From Streptomyces sp. NWU339 (GTDB lineage Bacteria > Actinomycetota > Actinomycetes > Streptomycetales > Streptomycetaceae), in assembly GCF_003143855.1 (NCBI RefSeq), contig NZ_QFRK01000036.1, positions 1 through 64,000 of the forward strand: 64,000 nt of DNA, read 5' to 3'. Of this stretch, positions 8,180 through 17,104 are shown piece after piece (within the stretch, counting starts at the first letter, position 1; the number at the start of each line of letters is the position of its first letter). The position numbers and the translations under genes are program-made. The notes beneath the pieces are model-generated. The model was given only the letters and a program-made list of their open reading frames with translations. It searched no databases and had not been told where the DNA came from.

Positions 8180-9769
8180 ATGACTTCTCCCACCGCCCCG
8201 GCCCGCCGGATACCGGAACACGTGCACCGGCGCCGCTGGGTGATCCTCGGCGTGCTCATCCTGAGCCTGCTGATCGTCGTCCTGGACAACTCGATCCTGA
8301 ACGTCGCCATCAAGACGATCTCCACGCCCGCTCCCACCGGCCTGGGCGCCACGCAGAGCGAGCTGGAGTGGGCGATCAACGCCTACACGCTCGTCTTCGC
8401 GGGCCTGCTGTTCACGGCGGGCCTGCTCGGCGACCGGATCGGCCGCAAGAAAGTGCTGCTCGGGGGCCTCGCGGTGTTCGGCCTCGGCTCGGCACTCGCC
8501 GCGTTCTCCGGCACCCCGGCGGAGCTGATCGGCTTCCGCGCGGTGATGGGACTGGGCGCCGCGTTCGTGATGCCGGCGACGCTGGCCGTGCTGATGAACG
8601 TCTTCGAACGCGAGGAGCAGCCGAAGGCCATCGGCATCTGGGCGGGCGGGGTGGGTCTCGCCATCGCGATCGGCCCGGTCACCGGCGGACTGCTCCTGGA
8701 GCACTTCTGGTGGGGCTCGGTCTTCCTGGTCAACGTGCCGATCGTGCTGACCGCCCTCGTCCTGATGCTGTGGCTGGTGCCGGACTCCCGCGACCCGGAC
8801 CCCGGCCGGATCGATCCCGTCGGCGTCTCCCTGTCCGTGGTCGGTCTGGTCCTGCTGGTCTACGGCATCATCAAGGGCGGTCAGCTCGCCGACTTCACCG
8901 ATGCCACCGTGCTGGCGACCATCGGCGCCGGCCTCGCCGTGCTCGCCGCGTTCGTGGTGTTCGAGAAGCGCAGCACGCACCCGTCCATCGACATGGCGTA
9001 CTTCAGGAACAAGGTCTTCTCGGCCGCGATCGTCGCGATCGCGCTGGTCTTCTTCGCGCTGTTGGGCGTGATGTTCTTCGCGGTGTTCTACACGCAGAGC
9101 GTGCGCGGGTACACGCCACTGGAGACCGGTCTGCTGATGCTGCCGCTGGCCGCCGCGCAGATGATCTTCGCGCCGCGGGCCCGGCTGCTGGTGAACCGCT
9201 TCGGCAACAGGGCGACCACCACCGGCGGCATGCTGCTCCTCGCGGCGATGCTGGCCGGGTTCTGCCTGCTGGACGGGGACACGCCGATCTGGGTCCTCGA
9301 GGTGATCTTCTTCCTGATGGGTGCCGCCATGGCGAACATCATGACGCCGGTCAGCGTCGTGATCATGCAGACGCTGCCGCGGGAGAAGGCGGGTTCGGCC
9401 TCCGCGCTCAGCAACACCTTCCGCCAGCTCGGCGGCGCCCTGGGCATCGCCGTCCTCGGTTCGGTGCTGTCCACCGCGTACCGCTCGCACATCGAGGACA
9501 AGCTGGTCCTGCTGCCGCCGGGTCTGCGGGAGTCCGCCGGCGAGTCCATCGAGGCCACCCTGGGCGTCGCGGCCAGGCTCGGCCCGCGCGGTGACGCCCT
9601 GATCGGACCGGCGAACGACGCGTTCCTGCACGCCATGCACGTCACGGCGCTGGGGGGAGCGGGTGTCGCGGTGATCGGCGCGATCGTCGTCGGGCTGTTC
9701 CTGCCGGGCCGGACGCCGGTGCCCGAAGGGGACGAGAAGGAAGAGGAGTTGGTGTCGACGAGGGACTGA
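8180..9769 (+). CDS. DHA2-family MFS multidrug exporter (14 TM)
   Basis: A 529-residue proton-coupled drug exporter of the EmrB/QacA (DHA2) type. The first membrane segment contains LDNSILNVA (motif D1), motif A GDRIGRKKVL follows at about 80, and the GPVTGGLLLEHFWWGSVF region is the drug:H+ antiport motif C. Fourteen hydrophobic segments can be counted. The ATG at 8180 follows the operator by 18 bp and has only a weak GGTGG site, so the transcript leader must be very short. A longer frame from 7997 crosses the operator and is rejected. It is probably repressed by the TetR protein encoded 90 bp downstream and induced by its substrate. Confidence 0.92.
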   Translation: MTSPTAPARRIPEHVHRRRWVILGVLILSLLIVVLDNSILNVAIKTISTPAPTGLGATQSELEWAINAYTLVFAGLLFTAGLLGDRIGRKKVLLGGLAVFGLGSALAAFSGTPAELIGFRAVMGLGAAFVMPATLAVLMNVFEREEQPKAIGIWAGGVGLAIAIGPVTGGLLLEHFWWGSVFLVNVPIVLTALVLMLWLVPDSRDPDPGRIDPVGVSLSVVGLVLLVYGIIKGGQLADFTDATVLATIGAGLAVLAAFVVFEKRSTHPSIDMAYFRNKVFSAAIVAIALVFFALLGVMFFAVFYTQSVRGYTPLETGLLMLPLAAAQMIFAPRARLLVNRFGNRATTTGGMLLLAAMLAGFCLLDGDTPIWVLEVIFFLMGAAMANIMTPVSVVIMQTLPREKAGSASALSNTFRQLGGALGIAVLGSVLSTAYRSHIEDKLVLLPPGLRESAGESIEATLGVAARLGPRGDALIGPANDAFLHAMHVTALGGAGVAVIGAIVVGLFLPGRTPVPEGDEKEEELVSTRD

Positions 9770-9859
9770 CGGCCGAAGGGGTGGTGGGCCGACCCGCCGG
9801 ACACCGGGGAGAATCGTCCCGGCCGATCGCCCCCGGCCCCACGGAAAGGACGCAGCGAC

Positions 9860-10501
9860 GTGAGCCTCGCCGACACCGACACCGGTGCAGACGCCGATCC
9901 CCGGCCGGACGGGCCCGCACGGGGCCGCCCCCGCAGCGAGGCGGTGGAACGCGCCATCATCGAGGGCGCGATGAAGCTCCTGGAGGACGGGGTGCCCCTC
10001 GCGGAGCTGTCCATCGAGCGGATCGCCCGCACCGCCGGCGTCGGCAAGGCCACCATCTACCGCCGCTGGAGCGGCAAGGAGGAACTCTTCGTCGACGTCC
10101 TGCGGGCAGCCGAACCGGTCGACCCCGAACTTCCCGGCACCTCCATGCGCGACGACCTCGTCGTCCTGCTGGAGTCCCTGCGCCGGCGCGGCCTCGCCAG
10201 CAGGGCCTCGGTGATCCTGCACAACGTGCACACCCAGATGAAGAGCAGCCCGAAGATCTGGGCCGCCTACCACAACACCGTCATCCTGCCGCGCCGCCGG
10301 CTCGGCCTGGAGGTGCTGCGCCGCGGCCGGGAGAACGGTGAACTCCGCGCCGACGTCGACCTCGAACTGCTGAACGACATCGTCATCGGCCCCCTGCTCG
10401 TCCGCACCCTCCTGCGCCCCGACGCCGGACTGCCGGACGGCCTCGCCGAACAGGTCGTCGACACGCTGCTCCAGGGCCTGCGCCCCGTCAACAAGGCTTG
10501 A
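9860..10501 (+). CDS. TetR-family repressor of the adjacent exporter
   Basis: A 213-residue TetR regulator. A Gly/Arg/Pro-rich N-terminus (RPDGPARGRPRSEA) precedes the helix-turn-helix at about 45-75 (SIERIARTAGVGKATIYRRW); the rest is a helical ligand-binding domain. The GTG start at 9860 follows GGAAAGGA. Lying 90 bp after the MFS gene on the same strand, it is likely cotranscribed, making a self-limiting efflux unit controlled through the palindrome at 8133-8161. The ligand cannot be deduced. Confidence 0.9.
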   Translation: MSLADTDTGADADPRPDGPARGRPRSEAVERAIIEGAMKLLEDGVPLAELSIERIARTAGVGKATIYRRWSGKEELFVDVLRAAEPVDPELPGTSMRDDLVVLLESLRRRGLASRASVILHNVHTQMKSSPKIWAAYHNTVILPRRRLGLEVLRRGRENGELRADVDLELLNDIVIGPLLVRTLLRPDAGLPDGLAEQVVDTLLQGLRPVNKA

Positions 10502-10762
10502 CCGCCACCCCGGCCCGCCGCTCCGAGCCGCCCCGGCCCGTCACCACGGCTGTCACGACCGGCACACCCCGCGCGGCCGTCCCGATGTGCGCCTTCCGTC
10601 ACAGAGGGCGCTTTCCATGATCCCGCCCGGAACTCCCGGAGCGGTCCCGCTCGTCCTCGCCTCCGTACGGCCGTCGACGGGCGGCGGGAAAGGCGCCAAT
10701 CATCCCCTAGGGTCTTGCACGCGGGGGGCGACGGTGTGCACGGCAAGGTGTGAGGCGACGGT

Positions 10763-11815
10763 ATGGCGCAGCAGGCGTACGTGACGGAGAGGGACAACGG
10801 CGGCTCGGGGCCCGAGCGTCGGACCTCCGGGCTTCGGCGCCTGTGGGACCGCATGACCCGGGGCTGGCGCGGGGACCGCCGCATCTGGCGCCGGGGCGTG
10901 GTGCTGGCCGTGTTCGCGGTCCTGCTCGCGCTGGTCATGCTGGCCCGCGCCCACATCCCCAACGTGGTCGGCAACCTGGGCAGTCTGATCGAGACGTTCC
11001 TGCCCTGGCTGGGGCTGGCCGTCCCGGTCATCCTCCTGCTGGCCCTGGTCCGCAGGTCCGCCACCGCCCTGGTCGCGGTACTGCTGCCCGCGGTCGTCTG
11101 GCTGAACCTCTTCGGCGGTCTGCTCATCGACCGGACCGGCCCCGGCGGCGACCTCACGGTGGCCACGCACAACGTCAACGCCGAGAACCCGGACCCGTTC
11201 GGCACCGCCCGCGACGTCGCCGCCTCGGGGGCGGACGTCCTGGCCCTCGAGGAGCTGAAGGCGTCCGCGGTTCCGGCGTACGAGAGGGCGCTGGCGCCGA
11301 CGTACAAGTACCACGCGGTGGTCGGCACGGTCGGGCTGTGGAGCAAGTACCCGCTGAGCGACGTGGCGGCCGTCGACATCCGTCTGGGCTGGGAGCGCGC
11401 GATGCGGGCCACGGTGACGGCGCCCGAGGCACAGGTCGCGGTGTACGTCGCCCATCTCCCCTCGGTGCGCGTGAAGTTGGAGGCCGGCTTCACCGCACGC
11501 CAGCGTGACAAGAGCGCCGACGCCCTGGGCTCCGCGATCGCCCGGGAACCGTTGGAGAACGTCGTCCTGCTCGGCGACCTGAACGGCACGATGAACGACC
11601 GCGCCCTGAACGCCGTCACCTCCCAGATGCGTTCCACCCAGGGGGCGGCGGGCAGCGGGTTCGGCTTCAGCTGGCCGGCGGCGTTCCCGATGGCGCGGAT
11701 CGACCAGATCATGGTCAAGGGCGCGGAGCCGGAGAGCTCGTGGTCGCTCCCGAGGACGGCGAGCGACCACCTGCCGATCGCGGCCCGCGTGAAGCTCGCC
11801 ACACCGGACGACTGA
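10763..11815 (+). CDS. Membrane-anchored endonuclease/exonuclease/phosphatase family protein
   Basis: A 350-residue protein. A basic N-terminus (about 1-45) precedes three hydrophobic segments (about 46-63, 77-97, 100-123), then an EEP fold with ATHNVNAENP (metal-binding Asn), LALEELK (metal-binding Glu), LLGDLNG and the catalytic SDHLPI near the C-terminus. The family includes phosphodiesterases acting on nucleic acids, sphingomyelin or inositol phosphates. With this topology the catalytic domain would face outward, so a secreted or cell-surface substrate is likely. The start at 10763 has a GTGAGG site. It has no obvious operon partner. Confidence 0.85.
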   Translation: MAQQAYVTERDNGGSGPERRTSGLRRLWDRMTRGWRGDRRIWRRGVVLAVFAVLLALVMLARAHIPNVVGNLGSLIETFLPWLGLAVPVILLLALVRRSATALVAVLLPAVVWLNLFGGLLIDRTGPGGDLTVATHNVNAENPDPFGTARDVAASGADVLALEELKASAVPAYERALAPTYKYHAVVGTVGLWSKYPLSDVAAVDIRLGWERAMRATVTAPEAQVAVYVAHLPSVRVKLEAGFTARQRDKSADALGSAIAREPLENVVLLGDLNGTMNDRALNAVTSQMRSTQGAAGSGFGFSWPAAFPMARIDQIMVKGAEPESSWSLPRTASDHLPIAARVKLATPDD

Positions 11816-11892
11816 AACCCCAGGTCAACCCCGTCCGTACGGCTGTCGGCAACCTGCGCGTCGATCACCGGAACACCGAACCTGAGAGGCTT

Positions 11893-11926
11893 TGTTCCGC
11901 ACATGAACATATGAGCGTGCGGAACA
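11893..11926. promoter_or_regulatory. Inverted repeat upstream of an MFS exporter
   Basis: Exact 10-bp arms TGTTCCGCAC and GTGCGGAACA are separated by 14 bp. The repeat lies 30 bp before the MFS start, an operator-like position. No regulator gene is adjacent, so the binding protein would be encoded elsewhere. Confidence 0.5.
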
Positions 11927-11956
11927 GCGCGGAACCCAGCCTCGAAAGGCCCCCTC

Positions 11957-13231
11957 ATGCCCCTGGCCCTGCTCGCCCTCGCCGTGGGCGCCTTCGGCAT
12001 CGGTACCACCGAGTTCGTGATCATGGGGTTGCTTCCGGACGTCGCGGACGACCTGAACATCTCCATCCCGAGCGCCGGCCACCTGGTCTCCGCCTACGCC
12101 CTCGGTGTGGTCGTCGGCGCCCCGCTGCTCGCCGCCGCGACGGCGAGGATCTCCCGGCGCACGGTGCTGATCGCCCTGATGGTCCTCTTCGTCGCGGGCA
12201 ACGCGCTCTCGGCGTTCGCCCCCGACCACAACTGGCTGCTGGCCGCGCGCTTCCTCAGCGGTCTCCCGCACGGTGCCTTCTTCGGCGTGGGAGCGGTGGT
12301 CGCCGCCGACATGGTGACCCCCGACCGCAAGGCCCGCTCGGTCTCCCTGATGTTCCTGGGCCTGACGACGGCCAACGTGGTGGGTGTCCCCGCGGCCACC
12401 TTCATGGGACAGCACCTCGGCTGGCGGGTGACCTTCCTCGGCGTCAGCGCGATCGGCCTGGCCGCCATAGCCGCCCTGGCCCTGCTGATCCCGGCGGACC
12501 ACACCCCGGCCGCCCCCACGGCCGGTCTGCGCGGCGAACTGGCCACCCTGCGCTCCCTGCCCGTCTGGCTGGCGCTCGGCACCACGGTGGCGGGCTTCGG
12601 CGGGCTCTTCGCGGCGTACAGCTACATCACGCCGATGCTGACGGACTCCGCCGGTTACGCCGAAGCGAGCGTGACGCTGCTGCTCGCCCTGTTCGGCGTC
12701 GGAGCGACGGCCGGCAACCTGCTGGGCGGCCGGCTGGCCGACCACTCCCTGCGCGCCACCCTCTTCGGCGGCCTGGCCGCGCTGACGGCGGTCCTGGTGC
12801 TCTTCCCCCTCCTGATGCGCACCGAGGCGGGCGCGGCCGTGGCCGTGACCCTCCTGGGCACGGCCGCCTTCGCCACCGGCTCCCCGCTCCAGCTGATGGT
12901 CATGGAGAAGGCGGCGGCGGCTCCCTCCCTGGCCTCGTCCGCCAACCAGGCGGCCTTCAACCTGGGCAACGCCGGAGGCGCCTGGGTCGGCGGCCTGACC
13001 CTCGCAGCAGGCTTCGGGACGACGTCCCCGGCCCTCGCGGGCGCCCTGCTGGCCGCCCTCGGCATCGGCGTGGCCGCGGTGGCCCACACGGTGGACCGCA
13101 GGACGTCGCCCACCGCGGCCCCGTCCCCGAACCGGGACCGCGTCGTCACCGGCCACGTACCCCAGCAGGCGCAGTCCCCGGTTCCCCAGCAGGCGCAGGC
13201 CCCGGCCGCTACTCCCGCCAGCCGCTCGTGA
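11957..13231 (+). CDS. DHA1-family MFS exporter (12 TM, arabinose/chloramphenicol type)
   Basis: A 424-residue transporter. The N-terminus FGIGTTEFVIMGLLPDVA and the following segment are characteristic of the AraJ/Cmr/YdhP-type DHA1 exporters. Twelve hydrophobic segments are visible. The C-terminal tail after about 390 is Gln/Ala/Pro-rich with a QQAQ(S/A)P motif that occurs twice. The ATG at 11957 follows GAAAGG. It overlaps the 3' end of nadE tail-to-tail by 23 bp, so antisense interference is possible. Substrate unknown; sugar, chloramphenicol-like or purine export are family options. Confidence 0.88.
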   Translation: MPLALLALAVGAFGIGTTEFVIMGLLPDVADDLNISIPSAGHLVSAYALGVVVGAPLLAAATARISRRTVLIALMVLFVAGNALSAFAPDHNWLLAARFLSGLPHGAFFGVGAVVAADMVTPDRKARSVSLMFLGLTTANVVGVPAATFMGQHLGWRVTFLGVSAIGLAAIAALALLIPADHTPAAPTAGLRGELATLRSLPVWLALGTTVAGFGGLFAAYSYITPMLTDSAGYAEASVTLLLALFGVGATAGNLLGGRLADHSLRATLFGGLAALTAVLVLFPLLMRTEAGAAVAVTLLGTAAFATGSPLQLMVMEKAAAAPSLASSANQAAFNLGNAGGAWVGGLTLAAGFGTTSPALAGALLAALGIGVAAVAHTVDRRTSPTAAPSPNRDRVVTGHVPQQAQSPVPQQAQAPAATPASRS

Positions 13232-14963
13232 TCGGCAGCCGGCGGTCCTTGCCGAACCCCTTCGGGGAGATCTTCGTCCCCGGCGGGTACTGCCGCCGCT
13301 TGTACTCGGCCCGGTCGACCATCCGCAGCGTCTTCTTCACCAGCTCAGCGTCGAACCCGCCCGCGACGATCTCGTCCGCCCCGCGGTCCCGGTCGACGTA
13401 CAGCTCGAGGATCGCGTCGAGCACCGGGTAGTCCGGCAGCGAGTCCGTGTCGACCTGTCCCGGCCGCAGCTCGGCGCTCGGGGGCTTCGTGATCGAGTTG
13501 TCCGGGATCGGCGGCGTCTGCCCCCGCTCCCGCGCCGAGCGGTTCCGCCACTCGGCGAGCCGGAACACCGACGTCTTGTACACGTCCTTGATGGGCCCGT
13601 ACGCCCCCACCGAGTCCCCGTACAGCGTCGAGTAACCGACGGCCAGCTCCGACTTGTTGCCCGGCGCCAGCACGATGTGGCCCTCCTGGTTGGAGATCGC
13701 CATGAGCGTCGTCCCGCGCAACCTGGACTGGAGGTTCTCCTCCGCCAGCCCGGACAGCCCCAGCGCCCCCATGTACGCGTCGAACATCGGCCCGATGGGG
13801 ACCGTCCGGTAGTTCAGCCCGGTCCGCCGCGCCAGCTCCGCCGCGTCGTCCCTGGAGTGGTCGGAGGAGTACTTGGACGGCATCGAGACGCCGTACACGT
13901 GCTCCGCGCCCACCGCGTCGCAGGCGATCGCGGCGACGAGCGCCGAGTCGATGCCTCCGGACAGCCCGATCAGCACGGACTCGAACCCGTTCTTCCCGAC
14001 GTACGCGCGAAGCCCCGTGACCAGCGCGGAGTACACCTCTTCGTCGTCGTCGAGCGGCTTCGCGCGCGTCCCCCTCCGCTCCGCCGGGTAGGCGGGCAGC
14101 GGTGCCTCGGACAGGACGACGCGGTCGATCCGCAGTCCGTCGTCGACGACCTCGCCGGCGGCGGGCGCGTCGGCGGCGGCCGCCGGTAGCTCGAGGTCCA
14201 GCACCACGCACTCCTCGGTGAACTGCGGTGCGCGCGCCACGACCTCGCCGTCCCGGTCGACGACGATCGAGTCCCCGTCGAAGACGAGGTCGTCCTGCCC
14301 GCCCGTCATCGCGAGGTAGGCCGTCGTGCACCCCGCCTCCTGGGCCCGCTTGCGCACGAGCTCGAGCCGGGTGTCGTCCTTGTTCCGCTCATAGGGCGAG
14401 GCGTTGACCGACAGGAGCAGCCCGGCCCGCGCCGACCGGGCGGCCGGCACCCGCCCGCCGTCCTGCCACAGGTCCTCACAGATGGCGAAGGCGATGTCCA
14501 CGCCGTGCAGCCGCAGCACGGGCAGGGTCTCGCCGGGCACGAAGTACCGGAACTCGTCGAAGACGCCGTAGTTGGGCAGGTGGTGCTTGGCGAAGCCCAG
14601 CACGACGTCACCGCCGTACAGCACGGCCGCCGCGTTGCGCGGCGCACCGGCGGGCTGGCCGTACTTCGGCTGGGCGGTGGCGCTGCGGTCGAGGTAGCCG
14701 ACGAGGACGGGCAGTTCCCCGAACCCCTCGTCGGCGAGCCGCGCGGCGAGGGAGCGCAGGGCCGCGCGGGAGGCCGCCACGAAGGACGACCTCAGGGCGA
14801 GGTCCTCGACGGGGTACCCGGTCAGCGCCATCTCCGGGAACGCCACGAGGTGGGCTCCCTGTTCGGCGGAGTGCCGGGTCCAGCGGACGATCGCTTCGGC
14901 GTTGCCGGCGAGGTCGCCGACGCGCGAGTCGATCTGGTTCAGGGCGAGACGTAGTTGAGGCAC
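13209..14963 (-). CDS. nadE: Glutamine-dependent NAD+ synthetase
   Basis: A 584-residue two-domain enzyme making NAD+ from nicotinate adenine dinucleotide, ATP and glutamine. The N-terminal nitrilase-type glutaminase carries the triad Glu44 (FPEMALTGYP), Lys126 (FAKHHLPNYG) and Cys162 (AICEDLW). Ammonia passes to the C-terminal synthetase, whose pyrophosphate loop SGGIDS is at 335-340. I chose GTG 14963 because VPQLRLALNQ is the usual beginning; a longer frame to 15086 runs into the divergent nsrR promoter. The 3' end overlaps the MFS gene. Confidence 0.96.
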   Translation of the reverse strand: MPQLRLALNQIDSRVGDLAGNAEAIVRWTRHSAEQGAHLVAFPEMALTGYPVEDLALRSSFVAASRAALRSLAARLADEGFGELPVLVGYLDRSATAQPKYGQPAGAPRNAAAVLYGGDVVLGFAKHHLPNYGVFDEFRYFVPGETLPVLRLHGVDIAFAICEDLWQDGGRVPAARSARAGLLLSVNASPYERNKDDTRLELVRKRAQEAGCTTAYLAMTGGQDDLVFDGDSIVVDRDGEVVARAPQFTEECVVLDLELPAAAADAPAAGEVVDDGLRIDRVVLSEAPLPAYPAERRGTRAKPLDDDEEVYSALVTGLRAYVGKNGFESVLIGLSGGIDSALVAAIACDAVGAEHVYGVSMPSKYSSDHSRDDAAELARRTGLNYRTVPIGPMFDAYMGALGLSGLAEENLQSRLRGTTLMAISNQEGHIVLAPGNKSELAVGYSTLYGDSVGAYGPIKDVYKTSVFRLAEWRNRSARERGQTPPIPDNSITKPPSAELRPGQVDTDSLPDYPVLDAILELYVDRDRGADEIVAGGFDAELVKKTLRMVDRAEYKRRQYPPGTKISPKGFGKDRRLPITSGWRE

Positions 14964-15103
14964 GCGGGCCAGTGTAATCGTCAAACCGACGCGATGGGGT
15001 GGGAGGCCGTGCGGGGGTGGCTGGTGGACCCTGCCCGAAAACTCCACAAGAGCTTCCGACGGATAATTTGAACGCCGGATGCGCATTGCCTACCCTGCCC
15101 GGC

Positions 15104-15547
15104 ATGAGGCTGCTGCGCTCCACCGACCTCGCCCTGCGGGTCCTGATGCGCCTCGTCGTGGCAGGCGACTCCAACCCGACGACGCGTGACGTCGCGGCGG
15201 CCGTCGACGTGCCGTACACCCACGCCGCCAAGGTCGTCGCCGAACTCCAGCACATGGAACTGCTCACGGCCCGCCGCGGCCGGGGCGGCGGCCTCGCCCT
15301 CACGGAGCGGGGCCGCACCGCCTCGGTGGGCGCCGTGGTCCGTGCCTTCGAGGGGGAGGACGACGTCGTCGACTGCGAGGGCACCTCGGCCCTCGCGCCG
15401 TGCCCGCTCCGTTCCGCCTGCCGCCTGCGGGGCGCGCTGCGGCGGGCCCAGGAGGCGTTCTTCGCCTCGCTGGACCCGCTCACGGTGGCGGACCTCGCCA
15501 CGGATCCCACGGGCCCGCTCCTGCTGGAGATCTCCCGGGCGCCTTAG
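15104..15547 (+). CDS. nsrR: NsrR-type Rrf2 iron-sulfur nitric oxide sensor
   Basis: A 147-residue Rrf2-family repressor: winged helix-turn-helix about 1-60, then the cluster loop with Cys91, Cys100 and Cys106 (C-X8-C-X5-C). Asp8 matches the fourth [4Fe-4S] ligand described in S. coelicolor NsrR. NO destroys the cluster and releases DNA, derepressing NO-detoxification genes. The neighbour is exactly such a gene, hmp, on the opposite strand; the two coding regions overlap tail-to-tail by 4 bp (15544-15547). The ATG at 15104 starts the conserved MRLLRSTDLALR. Confidence 0.92.
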   Translation: MRLLRSTDLALRVLMRLVVAGDSNPTTRDVAAAVDVPYTHAAKVVAELQHMELLTARRGRGGGLALTERGRTASVGAVVRAFEGEDDVVDCEGTSALAPCPLRSACRLRGALRRAQEAFFASLDPLTVADLATDPTGPLLLEISRAP

Positions 15548-16734
15548 CCCTGCTTGGCCAGCCACAGGTCCGGGCCGAACACCTCGTAGTGGATGTCGGC
15601 CGGGGCGACGCCCTTGCCGATCAGCTGCTCCCGCACCGTCCGCATGAACGGCAGCGGACCGCACAGGTACGCGCGCGTGCCCGGCGCCACCGGCACGTCC
15701 GTGAGGTCGACGTAGCCGGTGGAGGTGCCGGCCGGGGCGTCCCGCTCGTACCAGAAGCGCACGGTGGAGTCCGCCAGCTTGGCCGCGTACCCCTCGTGGT
15801 CGGCGCGCAGGGCGTGGTCGGCGGGGGAGCGGTCGCCGTGCACGACGGTGACCGGGGCCTGGTGCCCGCCGCCGGCGAGGTGCGCCAGCATCGCGGTCAT
15901 CGGGGTGACCCCGATCCCGGCCGAGGCCAGCAGGAGGGGGGTGCCGGGCTCGGCGTCGAGGACGAGATCGCCGTACGCCTCGGACAGCTCCAGGACGTCA
16001 CCGACCCGCACGCGCGCGTGGAGGTGAGCGGAGACCTCGCCCTCGGGCGTCCCGCCCTCCTCGCGCACGCGCTTGACGCTGAACTGCCGCTCGTCCGGGC
16101 CGGGCGCCCCCGAGAGGCTGTACTGGCGGATCTGCCGGGCGCCGTCGTCGAGGGCGACGCGGACGGAGACGTACTGGCCCGGACGGAAGTCCCGCACCGG
16201 GCCCCCGTCGACCAGGCGCAGCCGGAAGGAGACGACGTCGGCGGTCTCGGTGACCCGCTCGACGACCTCCCACTCCCGCCAGCTCGGTCCGCCCTGCTCC
16301 TCGTAGAGCCGCTTCTCGACGGCGACGAGGGCGTTCGCCATCAGCCAGTAGACCTCCTCCCAGGCGGCCGCGACCTCGGGGGTGACGGCCTCGCCCAGGA
16401 CCTCCACGATGGCGGCGAACAGGTGCTCGTGGACGATGGCGTACTGGTCCGGGGTGATGCCGAGCGAGGCGTGCTTGTGCGCGATGCGCTGGAGCATCGC
16501 GTCGGGCCGGTCGTCGGGGTGCTCCAGCAGGTGCGTGGCGAAGGCCGCGATGGAACCGGCGAGGGCTTCGCGCTGGGTGCCCGCGGCCTGGTTGCCGCGG
16601 TTGAACAGGTCGCGCAGCAGCTCGGGGCGGGCGGCGAACATCCCGGCGTAGAAGCGCTCGGTGATCTCGCCGAGGGCCGCTCCGACGGCGGGGAGCGTGG
16701 CTCGGACGGTGACGGCGGACTGCTCGGACAGCAT
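15544..16734 (-). CDS. hmp: Flavohaemoglobin nitric oxide dioxygenase
   Basis: A 396-residue flavohaemoglobin converting NO and O2 to nitrate with NAD(P)H. The globin domain (about 1-140) shows Tyr29 (B10) and proximal His88 in AHKHASLG. A ferredoxin-reductase-like FAD domain with RQYSLSGAP and an NAD domain with GIGVTPM follow. The start at 16734 has GAGGAG seven bases before it; ATGs further upstream in the same frame (16768, 16794) lack a site, and the last lies in the proposed operator. An NsrR-like site at 16774-16796 and the neighbouring nsrR gene indicate NO-induced expression. Confidence 0.96.
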   Translation of the reverse strand: MLSEQSAVTVRATLPAVGAALGEITERFYAGMFAARPELLRDLFNRGNQAAGTQREALAGSIAAFATHLLEHPDDRPDAMLQRIAHKHASLGITPDQYAIVHEHLFAAIVEVLGEAVTPEVAAAWEEVYWLMANALVAVEKRLYEEQGGPSWREWEVVERVTETADVVSFRLRLVDGGPVRDFRPGQYVSVRVALDDGARQIRQYSLSGAPGPDERQFSVKRVREEGGTPEGEVSAHLHARVRVGDVLELSEAYGDLVLDAEPGTPLLLASAGIGVTPMTAMLAHLAGGGHQAPVTVVHGDRSPADHALRADHEGYAAKLADSTVRFWYERDAPAGTSTGYVDLTDVPVAPGTRAYLCGPLPFMRTVREQLIGKGVAPADIHYEVFGPDLWLAKQG

Positions 16735-17104
16735 CAGGTCTCCTCGTTCTCGACTGCCTGCATCACTCATTAAAACTTGCACCTGAAATACCAATTAAGG
16801 GGGGTGGGGTTGAGCCGACCGAGGGACCCTGCGGAAAGGCGACGCGCCGGAGAGGCCGCCGCCGACGCGCCGGTGACGCGCCGACGACGTGCCGGAGCGG
16901 CGCCCGCCGTTCCGCACACCGGCCCGAACGGGCAAGATGGACAGCGGGTGCGGTGAAGCACGGGGCCGTCGGACGATCATGGTCGGCAACACGCGTGAAA
17001 CCCGGATGTGGTGGGATGGCCCGACTGCCCGACCGCAGCCCGAGGAGGCCATCCGTCGCGGCAAGGAAAAGGCGGTCCGACCGGCGATGATGGGGAAGCG
17101 GAAG
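16735..17104. other. Divergent promoter region between hmp and glnA2
   Basis: This 370-bp stretch has no convincing gene. The hmp side is locally A/T-rich (16770-16797) and holds the NsrR-like site. The glnA2 side contains an open frame extending glnA2 upstream, but its codon pattern is poor and the conserved protein starts at 17105. Confidence 0.6.
16774..16796 (-). promoter_or_regulatory. Candidate NsrR binding site upstream of hmp
   Basis: A 23-bp imperfect palindrome of 11-1-11 form begins AACTTGCACCT and ends AAATACCAATT, with 6 of 11 positions paired. AA and TT ends and the dimensions fit the known NsrR operator. It lies 40-62 bp upstream of the hmp start. Alignment with characterised sites was not possible here. 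Confidence 0.5.

Noticed and set aside
16889..17104. N-terminal extension of glnA2
   Set aside because: The frame is open, but codon use is poor and the conserved protein begins at 17105.
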